DNA of 13,621 nucleotides from an uncultured Lysobacteraceae bacterium (GTDB lineage: Bacteria; Pseudomonadota; Gammaproteobacteria; Xanthomonadales; Rhodanobacteraceae), in the NCBI GenBank assembly GCA_946482585.1, contig CAMLSI010000087.1, positions 1-13,621 on the forward strand, written 5' to 3'. Position 1 is the first letter of the stretch. Each line of letters starts with the position of its first letter. The notes below the pieces were generated by a model. It did no database searches, was not told where the DNA came from, and was given only the letters and a program-made list of their open reading frames with translations. Shown in pieces: positions 1-7,671 of this stretch. The position numbers and the translations under genes were made by a program.

Positions 1-2745
1 GGCGACGAGGTCAAGACGACCACGTGCTACATGTGCGCGTGCCGCTGCGGCATCACGGTCCACCTCAAGGACGGCATGGTCCGCTACATCCAGGGCAATC
101 CCGATCACCCGGTCAATCGCGGCGTGATCTGCGCCAAGGGCTCGGCCGGCATCATGCAGCACTACTCGCCGGCGCGATTGAGCAAGCCGCTGCTGCGCGT
201 CGGTGAGCGCGGCCGCGGCGAATTCCGCGAGATCGAGTGGGACGAGGCGCTGACGCTCGCCACGCAGTGGCTGTCGGACATCCGCCGCCGCAATCCCGAC
301 GAGCTCGCCTTCTTCACGGGCCGCGACCAGTCGCAGGCGCTCACGGGCTGGTGGGCGCAGCAGTTCGGCACGATCAACTACGCGGCACATGGCGGCTTCT
401 GTTCGGTCAACATGGCCGCGGCCGGCATGTACACGTTCGGCGGCTCGTTCTGGGAATTCGGCGAACCCGACTGGGAACACACGCGCTACTTGATGATGTT
501 CGGCGTGGCCGAGGATCACGACTCCAATCCGATCAAGCTCGGCCTCGGCAAACTCAAGCAGCGCGGCGCGAAAGTGCTCGCGATCAATCCGGTGCGCACG
601 GGCTACGCGGCGATCGCCGACGAATGGCTCGGCATCCGCCCGGGCACCGACGGCCTGTTCGTCGGCGCGCTGATCCGCGAACTGCTGCGCAACGACTGGA
701 TCGATTTCGACTATCTCGTGCGCTACACGAATGCGCACTACCTCGTGATCCGCAACGCCGGCAGCGCCGACGACGGTCTGTTCGCACGCGATGCGGACGG
801 CAAGCCGCTGTGCCGCACGCGCGACGGCGGCACGGCGCCGGCCGACGCGATCGACATCGCACCGGCCGTGGTCGGCGAGCATCGCTTCGACGACGGCCGC
901 ATCGCCGTACCCGCGTTCCAGCTGTTCGCCGAACGCTTTCTCGCCGACGACTACGCCCCCGAGCGCGCGGCCGCGGAATGCGGCATTCCGGCCGCGACGA
1001 TACGGCGCATCGCGAAAGAAATCGCCGACGCGGCGTTCCGCGAAGAGATCCGCCTGCCGGTCCGCTGGACCGACGCCTGGGGCCGCGTCCACGACGAAAT
1101 GATCGGCCGGCCCATCTCGCTGCACGCGATGCGCGGCATTTCGGCGCACAGCAACGGTTTCCACACCTGCCGCATGCTGCACACGCTGCAGATGCTGCTC
1201 GGCGCGATCGACACGCCGGGCAGCTTCCGCTACCAGCCGCCGTATCCGAAGGGCGTGCCGCCGGCAAATCGCCCGGGCAAGTCGCGCAAGGCCGACGGCA
1301 CGCTCGACGCGGGGCCGCTCGGTTACATCCATGCCCCCGAAGACCTGCTCGTCGACGCGCAGGGCGAACCGCGGCGCATCGACAAGGCGTTCTCGTGGCA
1401 GCACCCGCTCGCCGTGCACGGCATGCTGCAGAGCGTGATCGCGAACGCGGTCGCCGGCGACCCGTACCGCATCGATACGCTGTTCCTGTTCATGGCCAAC
1501 ATGAGCTGGAACTCGGCGATGAACACGAGCGGCACGCGCCGCCTGCTCGCCGAGAAGGACGCCGACGGCGCGTACAAGATTCCGCGCATCATCTACGTCG
1601 ACGCGTACGCGTCGGAGATGGTCGAGTTCGCCGACCTCGTGCTGCCCGACACGACGTACCTCGAACGCCACGACTGCATTTCGCTGCTGGACCGGCCGAT
1701 CTCCGACGCCGACGGCGCGAGCGACGCGATCCGCCATCCGGTCGTGACGCCGGATCGCGACGTGCGCCCGTTCCAGGACGTGCTGCTCGATCTCGGCACA
1801 CGCATCGGCCTGCCGGGCTGTCTGCGCGAGGACGGCTCGCCGCGCTATCCGGGCGGCTTCGCGCAGTACATGGTCGAACACGAGCGCGCGCCGGGCGTCG
1901 GCCTGCTCGCGGGCTGGCGCGGCCGCGACGGTTCGCGCGAGGGCACGGGCGAGCCGAATCCGCAGCAGTTGGAACGCTACAAGGAACACGGCGCGTTCTG
2001 GCACGCCGAAGTGCCGCTCGCGGGCCGCTACTACAAGATGGCCAATCGCGATTATCTCGAATGGGCGCGTGGCCTCGGTTTCGTCGGCTCGACGCATGCC
2101 CAGGTCATGGACCTGTACTCGGAACGCCTGCAGCGTTTCCGTCTGGCGGCGCAAGGCCATGGCGCGACGCAGCCGCCCGCGCGCGAACGCGCGCGTGTCG
2201 AACGCTATTTCGATCCGCTGCCGTTCTGGTACGCGCCGTTCGAATGGGAACAGCTCGACCTCGCGCGCTATCCGCTCGCGGCGATCACGCAGCGACCGAT
2301 GTTCATGTACCACGCCTGGGGTTCGCAGAATGCCTGGCTGCGCCAGATCATGGCGCGCAATTTCCTCTACCTCCATCCGCAGACCGCGCAGGCGCTGGAC
2401 CTCGTCGACGATGACTGGGTCTGGCTCGAGTCGCCACACGGCCGCATCCGCGTGCCGGTGCGCTGCCACACGGGCACCGAGCCCGGCACGGTCTGGAGCT
2501 GGAATGCGATCGGCAAGAAGCGCGGCGCTTGGAAGCTCGCCGCCGACGCGCCGGAATCGCGGCAGGGCTTCCTGCTGAATCACGTCATCACCGAACTGCT
2601 GCCGCCGCGCGAGGACGGCCATCGCTACGCGAACGCCGATCCGGTCACCGGCCAGGCAGCTTGGTTCGACCTGCGCGTGCGCATCGAGAAGGCGCACGAT
2701 GCTCCCGGGCACACGCCGCACCGCATCGAGGCCGCACGCACATGA
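1..2745 (+). CDS. soeA: SoeA-like molybdopterin oxidoreductase, catalytic subunit (5' partial)
   Basis: Catalytic subunit of a membrane-bound molybdoenzyme of the DMSO-reductase superfamily, best matched to SoeA of the sulfite dehydrogenase SoeABC (sulfite to sulfate, cytoplasmic side). The frame is open from base 1 and 914 residues are visible. The Met at base 31 lies inside the N-terminal [4Fe-4S] motif (C9-x2-C12-x3-C16-x27-C44, then K46), so the real start is upstream of the window. Any Tat signal would be out of sight. Residues about 130-205 (GGFCSVN through RPGTDG) form the cofactor-binding core; C134 aligns with the Mo-ligand Cys/Sec of formate dehydrogenases. About 761-885 is the C-terminal molybdopterin-dinucleotide domain. 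The stop overlaps the next start (ATGA), so it is coupled to the ferredoxin gene. Superfamily is near certain; the sulfite substrate is inferred from SoeA-like sequence and subunit order. Other sulfur-compound oxidoreductases remain possible. Confidence 0.85.
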   Translation, partial: GDEVKTTTCYMCACRCGITVHLKDGMVRYIQGNPDHPVNRGVICAKGSAGIMQHYSPARLSKPLLRVGERGRGEFREIEWDEALTLATQWLSDIRRRNPDELAFFTGRDQSQALTGWWAQQFGTINYAAHGGFCSVNMAAAGMYTFGGSFWEFGEPDWEHTRYLMMFGVAEDHDSNPIKLGLGKLKQRGAKVLAINPVRTGYAAIADEWLGIRPGTDGLFVGALIRELLRNDWIDFDYLVRYTNAHYLVIRNAGSADDGLFARDADGKPLCRTRDGGTAPADAIDIAPAVVGEHRFDDGRIAVPAFQLFAERFLADDYAPERAAAECGIPAATIRRIAKEIADAAFREEIRLPVRWTDAWGRVHDEMIGRPISLHAMRGISAHSNGFHTCRMLHTLQMLLGAIDTPGSFRYQPPYPKGVPPANRPGKSRKADGTLDAGPLGYIHAPEDLLVDAQGEPRRIDKAFSWQHPLAVHGMLQSVIANAVAGDPYRIDTLFLFMANMSWNSAMNTSGTRRLLAEKDADGAYKIPRIIYVDAYASEMVEFADLVLPDTTYLERHDCISLLDRPISDADGASDAIRHPVVTPDRDVRPFQDVLLDLGTRIGLPGCLREDGSPRYPGGFAQYMVEHERAPGVGLLAGWRGRDGSREGTGEPNPQQLERYKEHGAFWHAEVPLAGRYYKMANRDYLEWARGLGFVGSTHAQVMDLYSERLQRFRLAAQGHGATQPPARERARVERYFDPLPFWYAPFEWEQLDLARYPLAAITQRPMFMYHAWGSQNAWLRQIMARNFLYLHPQTAQALDLVDDDWVWLESPHGRIRVPVRCHTGTEPGTVWSWNAIGKKRGAWKLAADAPESRQGFLLNHVITELLPPREDGHRYANADPVTGQAAWFDLRVRIEKAHDAPGHTPHRIEAART

Positions 2746-3545
2746 CGATGCTGCCTGCGCCGTCGCCGAAAAAACTCGGCCTCGTCATCGATCTCGACAC
2801 CTGCGTGGGCTGCCATGCGTGCGCGGTCGCCTGCAAGGAATGGAACGACGCCGGCCAGTTCGGGCCGTTGCCCGACGAGGACGCCTACGGCGCCGAGCCG
2901 CTCGGCGTCTGGTTCAACCGCATCCACAGCTTCGAGGTACAGCCGCGCCGCGATGCGCGCGGCAACGGCCCGTTGCAGGAACTCGCGAAGACCGGCTTCG
3001 CCGAGAATGCGCCGGCAATGACGGTGCATTTCCCGCGTTCGTGCCTGCATTGCGAGACACCCGACTGCGTCACCGTCTGCCCCACCGGCGCGAGCTACAA
3101 GCGCGCCGAGGACGGCATCGTGCTCGTCGACGAAGACAAGTGCATCGGCTGCAAGCTCTGCTCCTGGGCCTGTCCGTACGGCGCGCGCGAGTACAGCGAA
3201 AAGCGCGGCGTCATGCAGAAATGCACATTGTGCGTCGATCGCATCTACAACGAATCCTTCGCGCAGAGCGAACGCCAGCCCGCCTGCGTCATGGCCTGTC
3301 CGACGCGCGCGCGCCATTTCGGCGATCTCGGCGACGCCGACTCGGCCGTGTCGAAACTCGTCGCCGAACGCGGCGGCGTCGCGCTCATGCCGGAACTCGG
3401 CTATGCGCCGGTCAACCGCTATCTGCCGCCGCGCCCGCGCCGTGCCGGCTGCAGCGAAACACCTCCTTCCGCCGCCGACGAATCGCTGGATCGCAGCGGG
3501 CTGTCGCCGCTGCTGCGCTGGGTCGACAAACTGCTGTCGCGCTAA
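2742..3545 (+). CDS. soeB: SoeB-like four-cluster [4Fe-4S] ferredoxin subunit
   Basis: Electron-transfer subunit of 267 residues carrying electrons between the molybdopterin subunit and the membrane anchor. Sixteen cysteines sit in four groups as in DmsB/PsrB/SoeB proteins: C21-x2-C24-x2-C27-x3-C31, C101-x2-C104-x4-C109-x3-C113, C134-x2-C137-x2-C140-x3-C144, and C161-x2-C164 with C182-x3-C186. They should bind four [4Fe-4S] clusters. The ATG overlaps the soeA stop by four bases and a GAGG lies 10 bases upstream; a second in-frame ATG two codons later is an alternative. After the ferredoxin fold ends near residue 232 there is a tail of about 35 residues with one extra Cys (C237) and a basic/hydrophobic end ([11 protein letters not shown]), possibly a docking helix. 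No signal peptide is seen, fitting a cytoplasmic complex or one exported only together with soeA. Confidence 0.88.
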   Translation: MTMLPAPSPKKLGLVIDLDTCVGCHACAVACKEWNDAGQFGPLPDEDAYGAEPLGVWFNRIHSFEVQPRRDARGNGPLQELAKTGFAENAPAMTVHFPRSCLHCETPDCVTVCPTGASYKRAEDGIVLVDEDKCIGCKLCSWACPYGAREYSEKRGVMQKCTLCVDRIYNESFAQSERQPACVMACPTRARHFGDLGDADSAVSKLVAERGGVALMPELGYAPVNRYLPPRPRRAGCSETPPSAADESLDRSGLSPLLRWVDKLLSR

Positions 3546-3564
3546 TCCGTCACGAGGAACCGTC

Positions 3565-3891
3565 ATGCTGCTGACCACCACATCCACGCTCGAAGGTCAT
3601 CCGATCCGCAACTACCTCGGTCTCGTCAGCGGCGAGGCCATTCTCGGCGCGAATGTCTTCCGCGATTTCTTCGCCGGCATCCGCGACATCATCGGCGGAC
3701 GCTCGGGCAGCTACGAAAAGGTGCTGCGCAAGGCCAAGGAAGCGGCGATCGAGGACATGGCCGAAGCGGCCAGGGATCTCGGCGCCAACGCCGTGGTGGG
3801 CATCGACTTCGACTACGAGACCATCCAGATCAAGGAAGGCGGCGACATGCTCATGGTCACCGTGACCGGCACTGCGGTCGTCACGGGCTGA
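3565..3891 (+). CDS. ybjQ: YbjQ/UPF0145 family protein inside the soe operon
   Basis: A small protein of 108 residues that aligns along its whole length with E. coli YbjQ (107 residues). It keeps the family blocks [43 protein letters not shown] and the C-terminal VTGTAV. The molecular function of this family is not established. Databases sometimes call it heavy-metal-binding, but this copy has no cysteine and a single histidine (H12), so the sequence gives no metal-site support. Start: ATG preceded by GAGGAA at 3554-3559 with a five-base gap. It lies 19 bases after soeB and 9 bases before soeC, same strand and similar composition, so it is almost certainly co-transcribed with the molybdoenzyme. 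The position suggests an accessory role (assembly, stability or quality control), which is inference. Its own ribosome site shows it is a separate protein, not a fusion. Confidence 0.92.
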   Translation: MLLTTTSTLEGHPIRNYLGLVSGEAILGANVFRDFFAGIRDIIGGRSGSYEKVLRKAKEAAIEDMAEAARDLGANAVVGIDFDYETIQIKEGGDMLMVTVTGTAVVTG

Positions 3892-3900
3892 TCCTCGTCC

Positions 3901-4878
3901 ATGCATCCGGCGTTGTCGGTCATTTTCTTCACGACGCTATCGGGCGCCGGCTACGGCCTGCTCGCGCTGCTCGGCGGCGGCATCGCGCTGGGCCTGTGGC
4001 CGCGCGGCACGGCGGCGACGCTCGTGCCGCTCGTCGCCGGCGCCGTCCTGGCCAGCATCGGCCTGCTCGCCTCGACCGCGCACCTGGGCCGGCCCTGGCG
4101 CGCGTGGCGCGCATTCAGTCAATGGCGCAGCTCCTGGCTGTCGCGCGAAGGCGTGGCCTCGGTGGCGACGTATCTGCCGGTCATCGTCGTCGGCGCCGGA
4201 CTGTCCGATGCGTCGCCGGACGCGTGGCCGCCGGTGTCGCGCATCGCGGGTGCGCTGCTCGTCGTCGGCGCGGCCGCGACCGTGTTCTGCACCGCGCGCA
4301 TCTATTCGAGTCTGCGCACGATCCCGGCCTGGCACGACACTGCCGTCGCGCCGGCATACCTGTTGTTCGCCGTCTATACGGGCGGGCTCTGGCTCTGGCT
4401 GCTCGGCGCGCTCGCGCGGCGCGATGCCGCCGACGTGGAACGGATCGGCCTCGCGCCCGAGCTGCTCGCCGGCGTCGTGCTCGCGGCCATGCTGGCCGCA
4501 TCCGTGAAACTGCTCTACTGGCGCCGCATCGATCGCGCGACGCCGGTGGCCCGTATCGAGAGCGCGACCGGACTCGCCGCATTCGGCGCCGTTTCCGCCT
4601 TCGAGCGGCCGCATACGGAGCAGAACTACATCACCAGGGAAATGGGGTTCGTGCTCGCGCGGCGGCATGCGTCGCGATTGCGCGCGATCGCGCTGCTGGC
4701 CGGATTCGCACTGCCGCTCGCCTGCATCGTCGCCGCGCTGCAATGGGCCGCCATGACGCCCGCGCTCGCGTTTCTCGCACTCGTCACGGGCAGCGTCGGC
4801 GTATTCGTCGAGCGCTGGCTGTTCTTCGCGCAGGCGCGCCACGTTGTGAATCTTTATTACGGCGCCCGCGGCGTCTGA
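3901..4878 (+). CDS. soeC: SoeC/DmsC-like membrane anchor subunit
   Basis: Integral membrane subunit of 325 residues that would anchor the SoeA-SoeB pair and exchange electrons with the quinone pool. About eight hydrophobic segments are visible: residues 7-32, 38-58, 86-101, 114-130, 150-171, 186-205, 260-281 and 286-308, as in DmsC-family anchors. Between segments 2 and 3 lies the family-typical block starting HLGRPWRAWRAFSQWRSSWL (61-80, then SREG); segment 4 runs into TARIYSSLRTIPAW (131-144). There are no haem or Fe-S binding motifs, as expected. The ATG is nine bases after the ybjQ stop and has no clear Shine-Dalgarno, so translation probably depends on coupling to ybjQ. No maturation chaperone (DmsD/TorD type) or cytochrome gene follows. 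Family is confident; quinone as partner is inferred from the family. Confidence 0.85.
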   Translation: MHPALSVIFFTTLSGAGYGLLALLGGGIALGLWPRGTAATLVPLVAGAVLASIGLLASTAHLGRPWRAWRAFSQWRSSWLSREGVASVATYLPVIVVGAGLSDASPDAWPPVSRIAGALLVVGAAATVFCTARIYSSLRTIPAWHDTAVAPAYLLFAVYTGGLWLWLLGALARRDAADVERIGLAPELLAGVVLAAMLAASVKLLYWRRIDRATPVARIESATGLAAFGAVSAFERPHTEQNYITREMGFVLARRHASRLRAIALLAGFALPLACIVAALQWAAMTPALAFLALVTGSVGVFVERWLFFAQARHVVNLYYGARGV

Positions 4879-4885
4879 GTTTTTT
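4861..4885 (+). terminator. Possible intrinsic terminator overlapping the soeC stop
   Basis: The last soeC codons can fold into a 6-bp stem (4861-4866 with 4870-4875, one G-U pair, loop CGC). Four bases later comes a run of six T (4880-4885). The stem is short and the T run is slightly displaced, so termination may be partial. The position is right for the end of the soe operon. Confidence 0.4.
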
Positions 4886-4935
4886 CGCGCAGGAACGCGG
4901 GCTGGATGGCCTGCACCGGCCTCGGCGCGGCCTCA

Positions 4936-4970
4936 TGGTTCAGACCGGATTCAATCCGTCGCCGTAGTAT
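4936..4970 (+). promoter_or_regulatory. Weak candidate promoter for the DUF481 gene
   Basis: The 167-base gap between soeC and the DUF481 gene should hold a promoter because a possible terminator precedes it. The best -10-like hexamer is TAGTAT at 4965-4970. The only -35-like element, TTCAGA at 4939-4944, is 20 bases away, longer than ideal. No other strong structure is seen in this gap. Confidence 0.2.
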
Positions 4971-5045
4971 CCGGCGCTCCGTGTGTCCGCGTTTTTCGAC
5001 GCCCGCATGCGTTCCCGATTTGTCATCGAAAAAAGGGCGAACCCC

Positions 5046-5798
5046 ATGAAAAAGAACCTCATCGCTGCCGCCGTACTCGCTGTCGCGCCGTTCGTCGCTT
5101 CCGCCGACGGCGGCTGGGCCGGCTCCGGCGAACTCGGCTTCGCGGCGTCGCGCGGCAACGCGAAGTCGGAAAATCTCAACGCGAAGCTCAATTTCAGCAT
5201 GGAAGACGATGTCTGGAAGGACACCTTCTATCTGACCGCCCTCCGCGCCAAGGGCAACACCACCAGCATCCAGACCATCGACGGCGTCCCGACCGCCGTG
5301 ACGCGCTACGACTACACCGCGAACCGCTACGAGACCGGCGCCTCGATCGGCTACAAGTTCGACGAGCGCAGCTATCTGGTCGGCGCACTGCGCTACGAGA
5401 ACGATGACTTCTCGCCGTTCGACTACCAGGCCGTGCTCTCGCTCGGCTACGGCTATACCGCGATCAAGAACGAACGCACCGAGCTGTCGTTCGAAATCGG
5501 CCCGGGCTACAAGCGCTTCGAACCGGTGCTCACGGGCGAGGCCGAATCCGATGTCGTCGGCCGCGGCCTGATCGGCTTCCGTCACCGCTTCAACGAAAAC
5601 ACCGCGTTCGAAAACACGTTCCTCGTCGAAGCGGGCTCGGACAACACGTTCTACCAGAACGACGCCGGCCTCGTGGTCAACATGAACAAGACGCTCGCGC
5701 TCAAGCTCGGCTACCAGGTGCGCCACAACTCCGACGTCGCGCCGGGCCTCAAGAAGACCGATCAGCTGATGACGACGAATCTCGTCTACAACTTCTGA
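5046..5798 (+). CDS. DUF481 (YdiY-like) outer-membrane beta-barrel protein
   Basis: An exported protein of 250 residues of the DUF481 family (E. coli YdiY is a member), whose members are predicted outer-membrane beta-barrels of unknown function. Residues 1-20 are a classical signal peptide: MKKN, a hydrophobic core, then cleavage after ASA. The mature protein is a series of alternating beta segments, for example GELGFAASRGN near the start, YETGASIGYKF in the middle and LALKLGYQVRHN near the end. It finishes in LVYNF; a terminal Phe is typical for BAM-inserted outer-membrane proteins. The ATG was chosen because it starts the signal peptide and has AGGG about nine bases upstream; a GTG at 4983 in frame would add 21 non-signal-like residues. 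It is transcribed alone and ends at the strong terminator just downstream. It shows no visible functional link with the soe genes. Confidence 0.88.
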   Translation: MKKNLIAAAVLAVAPFVASADGGWAGSGELGFAASRGNAKSENLNAKLNFSMEDDVWKDTFYLTALRAKGNTTSIQTIDGVPTAVTRYDYTANRYETGASIGYKFDERSYLVGALRYENDDFSPFDYQAVLSLGYGYTAIKNERTELSFEIGPGYKRFEPVLTGEAESDVVGRGLIGFRHRFNENTAFENTFLVEAGSDNTFYQNDAGLVVNMNKTLALKLGYQVRHNSDVAPGLKKTDQLMTTNLVYNF

Positions 5799-5802
5799 TC
5801 GT

Positions 5803-5820
5803 TGCAAAAGCTGCAAAAGC
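5803..5820 (+). repeat. Tandem 9-bp repeat before the terminator
   Basis: TGCAAAAGC occurs twice in immediate tandem (5803-5811 and 5812-5820) between the DUF481 stop and the terminator stem. Read on the minus strand it supplies two short T runs (GCTTTT) after the hairpin, which could help the hairpin terminate transcription arriving from hemC. Confidence 0.7.
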
Positions 5821-5821
5821 G

Positions 5822-5851
5822 GAACGGGCCCGAAAGGGCCCGTTCTCTTTT
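5822..5851. terminator. Strong intrinsic terminator, probably bidirectional
   Basis: A perfect 10-bp GC-rich stem (5822-5831 with 5836-5845) with a GAAA tetraloop is followed on the plus strand by TCTTTT (5846-5851). It ends the DUF481 transcript. On the minus strand the same hairpin lies 36 bases past the hemC stop and is followed by two GCTTTT tracts, so it probably ends the algZ-algR-hemC operon as well. Confidence 0.9.
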
Positions 5852-5881
5852 GGATCGCGGCGAGTCGCGGCGGACCGCGAC

Positions 5882-6799
5882 CTACGATTTCCGTCCGAGC
5901 AGTTCCCCCGCGCCCTGATCGAGCAACAGTTGCGCGACACGCTCGCCGAGCGCTTCGGGCGCGTCGAGCGGCCCCGATGCCGTGGCGCGGATCAGGCGTC
6001 CGCTGCCGGCATCGCCGACGAGACCGGTGAGCTCGAGACCCGATTCGATCTCGCGGCCGTAACCCGCGATGGGCACGCTGCAGTTGCCGTGCAGGCGGCG
6101 ATTCATCGCACGCTCGGCGCGGGTGCAGCGCGCCGTGTCGGCATCGTCGAGCGGCAGCAGCCAGTGCAGGGTCGCGCGATCGGCCGCGCGGTATTCGATC
6201 GCGATGGCGCCCTGCGCGACGGCGGGAATCCAGTGCGGCGGATCGAGCCGGCTCGCAATGCGCGCGGACAAGCCCAGTCGCTCGAGGCCGGCACAGGCGA
6301 GGATGATCGCGTCGTACTGGTCGGCATCGAGTTTGGCGAGCCGTGTGCCGACGTTGCCGCGCAGGTCGGACAGCACGAGGTCGGGACGCAGCGCACGCAA
6401 TTGCGCCTGACGCCGCAGCGACGAAGTGCCGACGCGCGTGCCCGGCGGCAGTTCCTCGACGCGGCGGTAGCGGTTGCTGACGAAGGCGTCGGCAGCGTCG
6501 GCGCGTTCGAGCACCGCGCCGAGCGCGAAGCCGGCTTCGAGCTCCATCGGTACGTCCTTGAGCGAGTGCACGGCAATGTCGGCGCGACCTTCGAGCATCG
6601 CGACCTCGAGTTCCTTGAGAAACAGCCCTTTGCCGCCGATAGCCGACAGCGGCTGGTCGAGGATCTGGTCGCCGCGCGTAGTCATCGGCACGAGTTCGAC
6701 CTGCAGGTCCGCATGCGCGGCGCGCAGTCGCGCGGCGACGTGTTCGGCCTGCCAGAGGGCCAGCGCGCTCTGGCGCGTGGCGATACGCAGCAATTTCAT
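5882..6799 (-). CDS. hemC: Hydroxymethylbilane synthase (porphobilinogen deaminase)
   Basis: Cytoplasmic enzyme that joins four porphobilinogen molecules head-to-tail to give hydroxymethylbilane, the linear precursor of haem, sirohaem and other tetrapyrroles. The 305-residue product has the usual length (E. coli 313). Visible signatures: N-terminal [21 protein letters not shown] at 55-60, HSLKDVP with the catalytic Asp at 82, [10 protein letters not shown] at 125-134, LRGNVGTRL at 146-154, and [11 protein letters not shown] with C240, which holds the dipyrromethane cofactor. I chose the ATG at 6799; an in-frame TTG at 6805 would add only two residues. No clear Shine-Dalgarno is seen upstream. 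It lies 79 bases downstream of algR on the same strand, and that gap holds a GC hairpin. The algZ-algR-hemC adjacency is as known in Pseudomonas. No hemD follows within the window. Confidence 0.97.
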   Translation of the reverse strand: MKLLRIATRQSALALWQAEHVAARLRAAHADLQVELVPMTTRGDQILDQPLSAIGGKGLFLKELEVAMLEGRADIAVHSLKDVPMELEAGFALGAVLERADAADAFVSNRYRRVEELPPGTRVGTSSLRRQAQLRALRPDLVLSDLRGNVGTRLAKLDADQYDAIILACAGLERLGLSARIASRLDPPHWIPAVAQGAIAIEYRAADRATLHWLLPLDDADTARCTRAERAMNRRLHGNCSVPIAGYGREIESGLELTGLVGDAGSGRLIRATASGPLDAPEALGERVAQLLLDQGAGELLGRKS

Positions 6800-6842
6800 G
6801 GGCAATTCGACGGCGCGGAAGACGCCGCATCCTAGCTGCTGC

Positions 6843-6866
6843 GGCGCCGGCCCGGTAGCCGGCGCC
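6843..6866 (-). promoter_or_regulatory. GC hairpin between algR and hemC
   Basis: A perfect 9-bp all-GC stem (6843-6851 with 6858-6866, six-base loop) lies in the 79-base gap between the algR stop and the hemC start. On the transcribed strand it is not followed by a T run, so it is not a standard terminator. It may be an RNA processing or stability element, or adjust how much hemC is made relative to algR. The structure is visible; the function is inference. Confidence 0.5.
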
Positions 6867-6878
6867 CCTCGCGGCCGC

Positions 6879-7610
6879 CTACAGGCTGCGCACGAGTTTG
6901 CGCAGGCCCGGCAGGTTGCGCCGGCTGACTTCGAGCACGTCGCTGCTGCCGTCGATCTTCACGAACACGCGGCCGTCGCCGCCGCGCGAAAGGCCGGACA
7001 TGCGGTCGCGCGCGACCAGGCAGTTGCGGTGAATGCGCACGAAGTAGTCGCCGAACTCGTCCTCGAGCCCCTTGAGGGCGTCCTCGATGAGCACCTGGCC
7101 CTTGGTGTGGTGCACGACGACGTACTTGTCCTCGGCCTGCAGATACAGGATGTCCTGCACCGGCACGAGCACGAGGTTGCCGCGCACGCGCGCGCAGATG
7201 TGGCTGCGCTGCCGGTGCGGACCGAGCGTGTCTGCCACTTTGTCCACTTTGTTCACGCCGAGACGGCCGGCGCGCGCGAGCGCCTGCTCCAGCCGTTCGC
7301 GCCGCACCGGCTTCATCACGTAGTCGACCGCATGCGCGTCGAACGCCTTCAGCGCGTACTCGTCGTAGGCGGTGCAGAAGATCACCGCCGGCGCGTCGCC
7401 CATCTCGGCGATGATGCGCGCGGCGTCGAGCCCGTCCATGCCGGGCATGCGGATGTCCAGCAGGCAGACATCCGGGCGAAGCTGGTCGGCCTGCTGCACG
7501 GCCTGTTCGCCGTTCTCGACGCTCGCGACGACTTCGCTGCCCGCATCGGCGACGAGCGCCGCGAGGCGTTCCCGCGCGAGCGGTTCGTCGTCGGCAATCA
7601 ATACACGCAT
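6879..7610 (-). CDS. algR: AlgR-type LytTR response regulator
   Basis: DNA-binding response regulator of 243 residues (P. aeruginosa AlgR is about the same size), partner of the histidine kinase encoded just upstream. Residues 1-120 form the receiver: acidic pair D7-D8, phospho-acceptor D52 in [12 protein letters not shown]80 in FCTAYDE and K100 in YVMKP. Residues about 138-240 form a LytTR DNA-binding domain ([16 protein letters not shown], then [12 protein letters not shown]). In Pseudomonas AlgR controls alginate, type IV pili and virulence; the targets here cannot be read from the window. The start ATG has GGGGAG seven bases upstream. The 61-base gap after algZ shows no terminator. All the phosphorylation residues are present, so it should be phospho-regulated. 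Confidence 0.93.
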   Translation of the reverse strand: MRVLIADDEPLARERLAALVADAGSEVVASVENGEQAVQQADQLRPDVCLLDIRMPGMDGLDAARIIAEMGDAPAVIFCTAYDEYALKAFDAHAVDYVMKPVRRERLEQALARAGRLGVNKVDKVADTLGPHRQRSHICARVRGNLVLVPVQDILYLQAEDKYVVVHHTKGQVLIEDALKGLEDEFGDYFVRIHRNCLVARDRMSGLSRGGDGRVFVKIDGSSDVLEVSRRNLPGLRKLVRSL

Positions 7611-7671
7611 GATCCGTCTCCCCACGTCATGACCCGACCCGATTGATGCGAATTGTCCACGTTGTCTCCGA

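Noticed and set aside
31..31. ATG at 31 as the start of the molybdopterin subunit
   Set aside because: It lies between the first and second cysteines of the [4Fe-4S] motif and would remove C9. The frame is open to base 1, so the gene begins outside the window.
237..2414. Long open frame (725 codons) overlapping the soeA frame on the same strand
   Set aside because: It is rich in Arg, Ala and Gly with no recognisable domain, while the other frame encodes an unmistakable molybdopterin enzyme. Long shadow frames are expected in GC-rich genes with strong third-position GC.
3403..3564. N-terminal extension of ybjQ overlapping soeB
   Set aside because: The added residues are shadow translation of soeB. 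E. coli YbjQ length and the GAGGAA ribosome site both fix the start at 3565.
4857..6830. 657-codon minus-strand frame across the soeC end, DUF481 and hemC
   Set aside because: It runs antisense to DUF481 and out of frame with hemC, passes through a strong terminator, and shows no recognisable protein.
7225..7260. Short direct repeats (CACTTTGTCCACTTTGTTCAC) inside algR
   Set aside because: They encode the linker residues NKVDKV between the receiver and LytTR domains; no array or regular spacing suggests a CRISPR or binding-site cluster.
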